Assembly: GCF_019218265.1 (NCBI RefSeq)
Contig: NZ_JAHUZE010000002.1
Coordinates: 496,001-560,000 of the forward strand
DNA from: Maritimibacter dapengensis
GTDB taxonomy: Bacteria > Pseudomonadota > Alphaproteobacteria > Rhodobacterales > Rhodobacteraceae
DNA: 64,000 bases
Direction of reading: 5' to 3'
Shown: positions 63,713 to 64,000 of the stretch, piece after piece
Position numbering within the stretch: the first letter of the stretch is position 1
Layout of the letters: the number at the start of each line of letters is the position of its first letter
Notes under the pieces: generated by a model
Databases searched by the model: none
What the model saw: only the letters and a program-made list of their open reading frames with translations
Told to the model about the DNA's origin: nothing
Program-made: the position numbers and the translations under genes

Positions 63713-64000
63713 ATGCCGGGCATTTCCCTGCGCCGCGCGCGCACGATCATTCGCAAGACCATGGACAAGGGCCGGGAGATGGGGCTGAAGCCGCTGTCGG
63801 TCGTGGTCGTGGATGCAGGCGGTCATGTGATCGCCTTCGAACGGTCGGACGGAGCGCCCGCGGGACGGTTCGACATTGCGCTGGGCAAGGCGCGGGGCTG
63901 CGTGCTCATGGGCATGACCGGGACGCAACTGCGCGACCGGGCCGAGCAGCAGGCCTATTTCGTCGGGGCCGCCGGGGCCGCGCTGGGTGACAAGCTGGTG
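63713..64000 (+). CDS. GlcG/HbpS-like heme-binding family protein, N-terminal part
   Basis: The first 96 codons of a protein cut by the window end. SLRRARTIIRKTMDKGREMGLKPLSVVVVDAGGHVIAFERSDGA is the start of the GlcG/HbpS domain, followed by the family's conserved KARGCVLMGM helix region. Family members bind heme or accompany glycolate and diol metabolism genes. GGAGG lies seven bases before the ATG. It probably belongs to a unit with the upstream alpha/beta hydrolase. Confidence 0.85.
   Translation, partial: MPGISLRRARTIIRKTMDKGREMGLKPLSVVVVDAGGHVIAFERSDGAPAGRFDIALGKARGCVLMGMTGTQLRDRAEQQAYFVGAAGAALGDKLV

Overview
The window looks like chromosomal DNA of an alphaproteobacterium of the order Rhodobacterales (Rhodobacter/Roseobacter type). 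The base composition is GC-rich throughout. The first 19 kb hold a division and cell-wall (dcw) cluster ending in ftsZ, bamD and recN, with a DUF2484 gene lodged in it. Later come aerobic-type cobS and cobT, a J-domain gene beside bolA, a TAXI-type TRAP transporter, and several small families typical of this order. The assignment rests on gene order and protein motifs read by eye; no database search was run.

Layout. 1-16.4 kb: murF (5' truncated), mraY, murD, a DMT transporter, ftsW, murG, murC, three interposed genes (GNAT acetyltransferase, APC permease, DUF2484), murB, ddl, ftsQ, ftsA, ftsZ, then a strong terminator. Start and stop codons overlap at many junctions. 16.6-23.1 kb: bamD, recN, a D-lactate/glycolate-type FAD dehydrogenase with a small membrane protein, a ClC antiporter and DUF427. 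23.1-35.5 kb: pepP-cobT, an FMN reductase, a secreted protein, cobS with a NodZ-like glycosyltransferase, an island of ECF sigma, anti-sigma, FAS1 protein, exported MsrB and ion channel, then the J-domain gene, bolA, DUF4177 and a thioesterase. 35.7-36.7 kb: a PhnA-like protein and a SleB-type hydrolase.

36.7-46.2 kb is a catabolic locus on the minus strand: two TIM-barrel isomerase/epimerases, a Gfo/Idh/MocA dehydrogenase, a two-permease sugar ABC importer and a cupin. It faces a divergent LacI repressor, and two matching operators lie between them. 46.3-51.1 kb is a plus-strand operon of TAXI binding protein, DUF1850, fused TRAP permease and a class V aminotransferase. 51.1-64 kb holds housekeeping and mixed genes: a nucleotidyltransferase-fold protein, gatB, a lytic transglycosylase, a dienelactone hydrolase, a sulfotransferase, a chaC-pepN pair, a DUF2256 gene, malate synthase G, a cupin, an alpha/beta hydrolase and a GlcG/HbpS-like gene cut by the window end.

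The strongest unexplained signal is a pair of short arrays, 34 kb apart, in which CGTATG recurs at exactly 11-bp steps: five units upstream of murD (the fifth reads TGTATG) and four units upstream of the PhnA-like gene. They look like cooperative binding sites for a regulator I cannot name. Other points are the absence of lpxC between ftsZ and bamD, a SigK/RskA-like pair beside a FAS1 gene, a hairpin covering a start codon, and short dispersed intergenic repeats. I saw no tRNA, rRNA, CRISPR array, insertion sequence or prophage.
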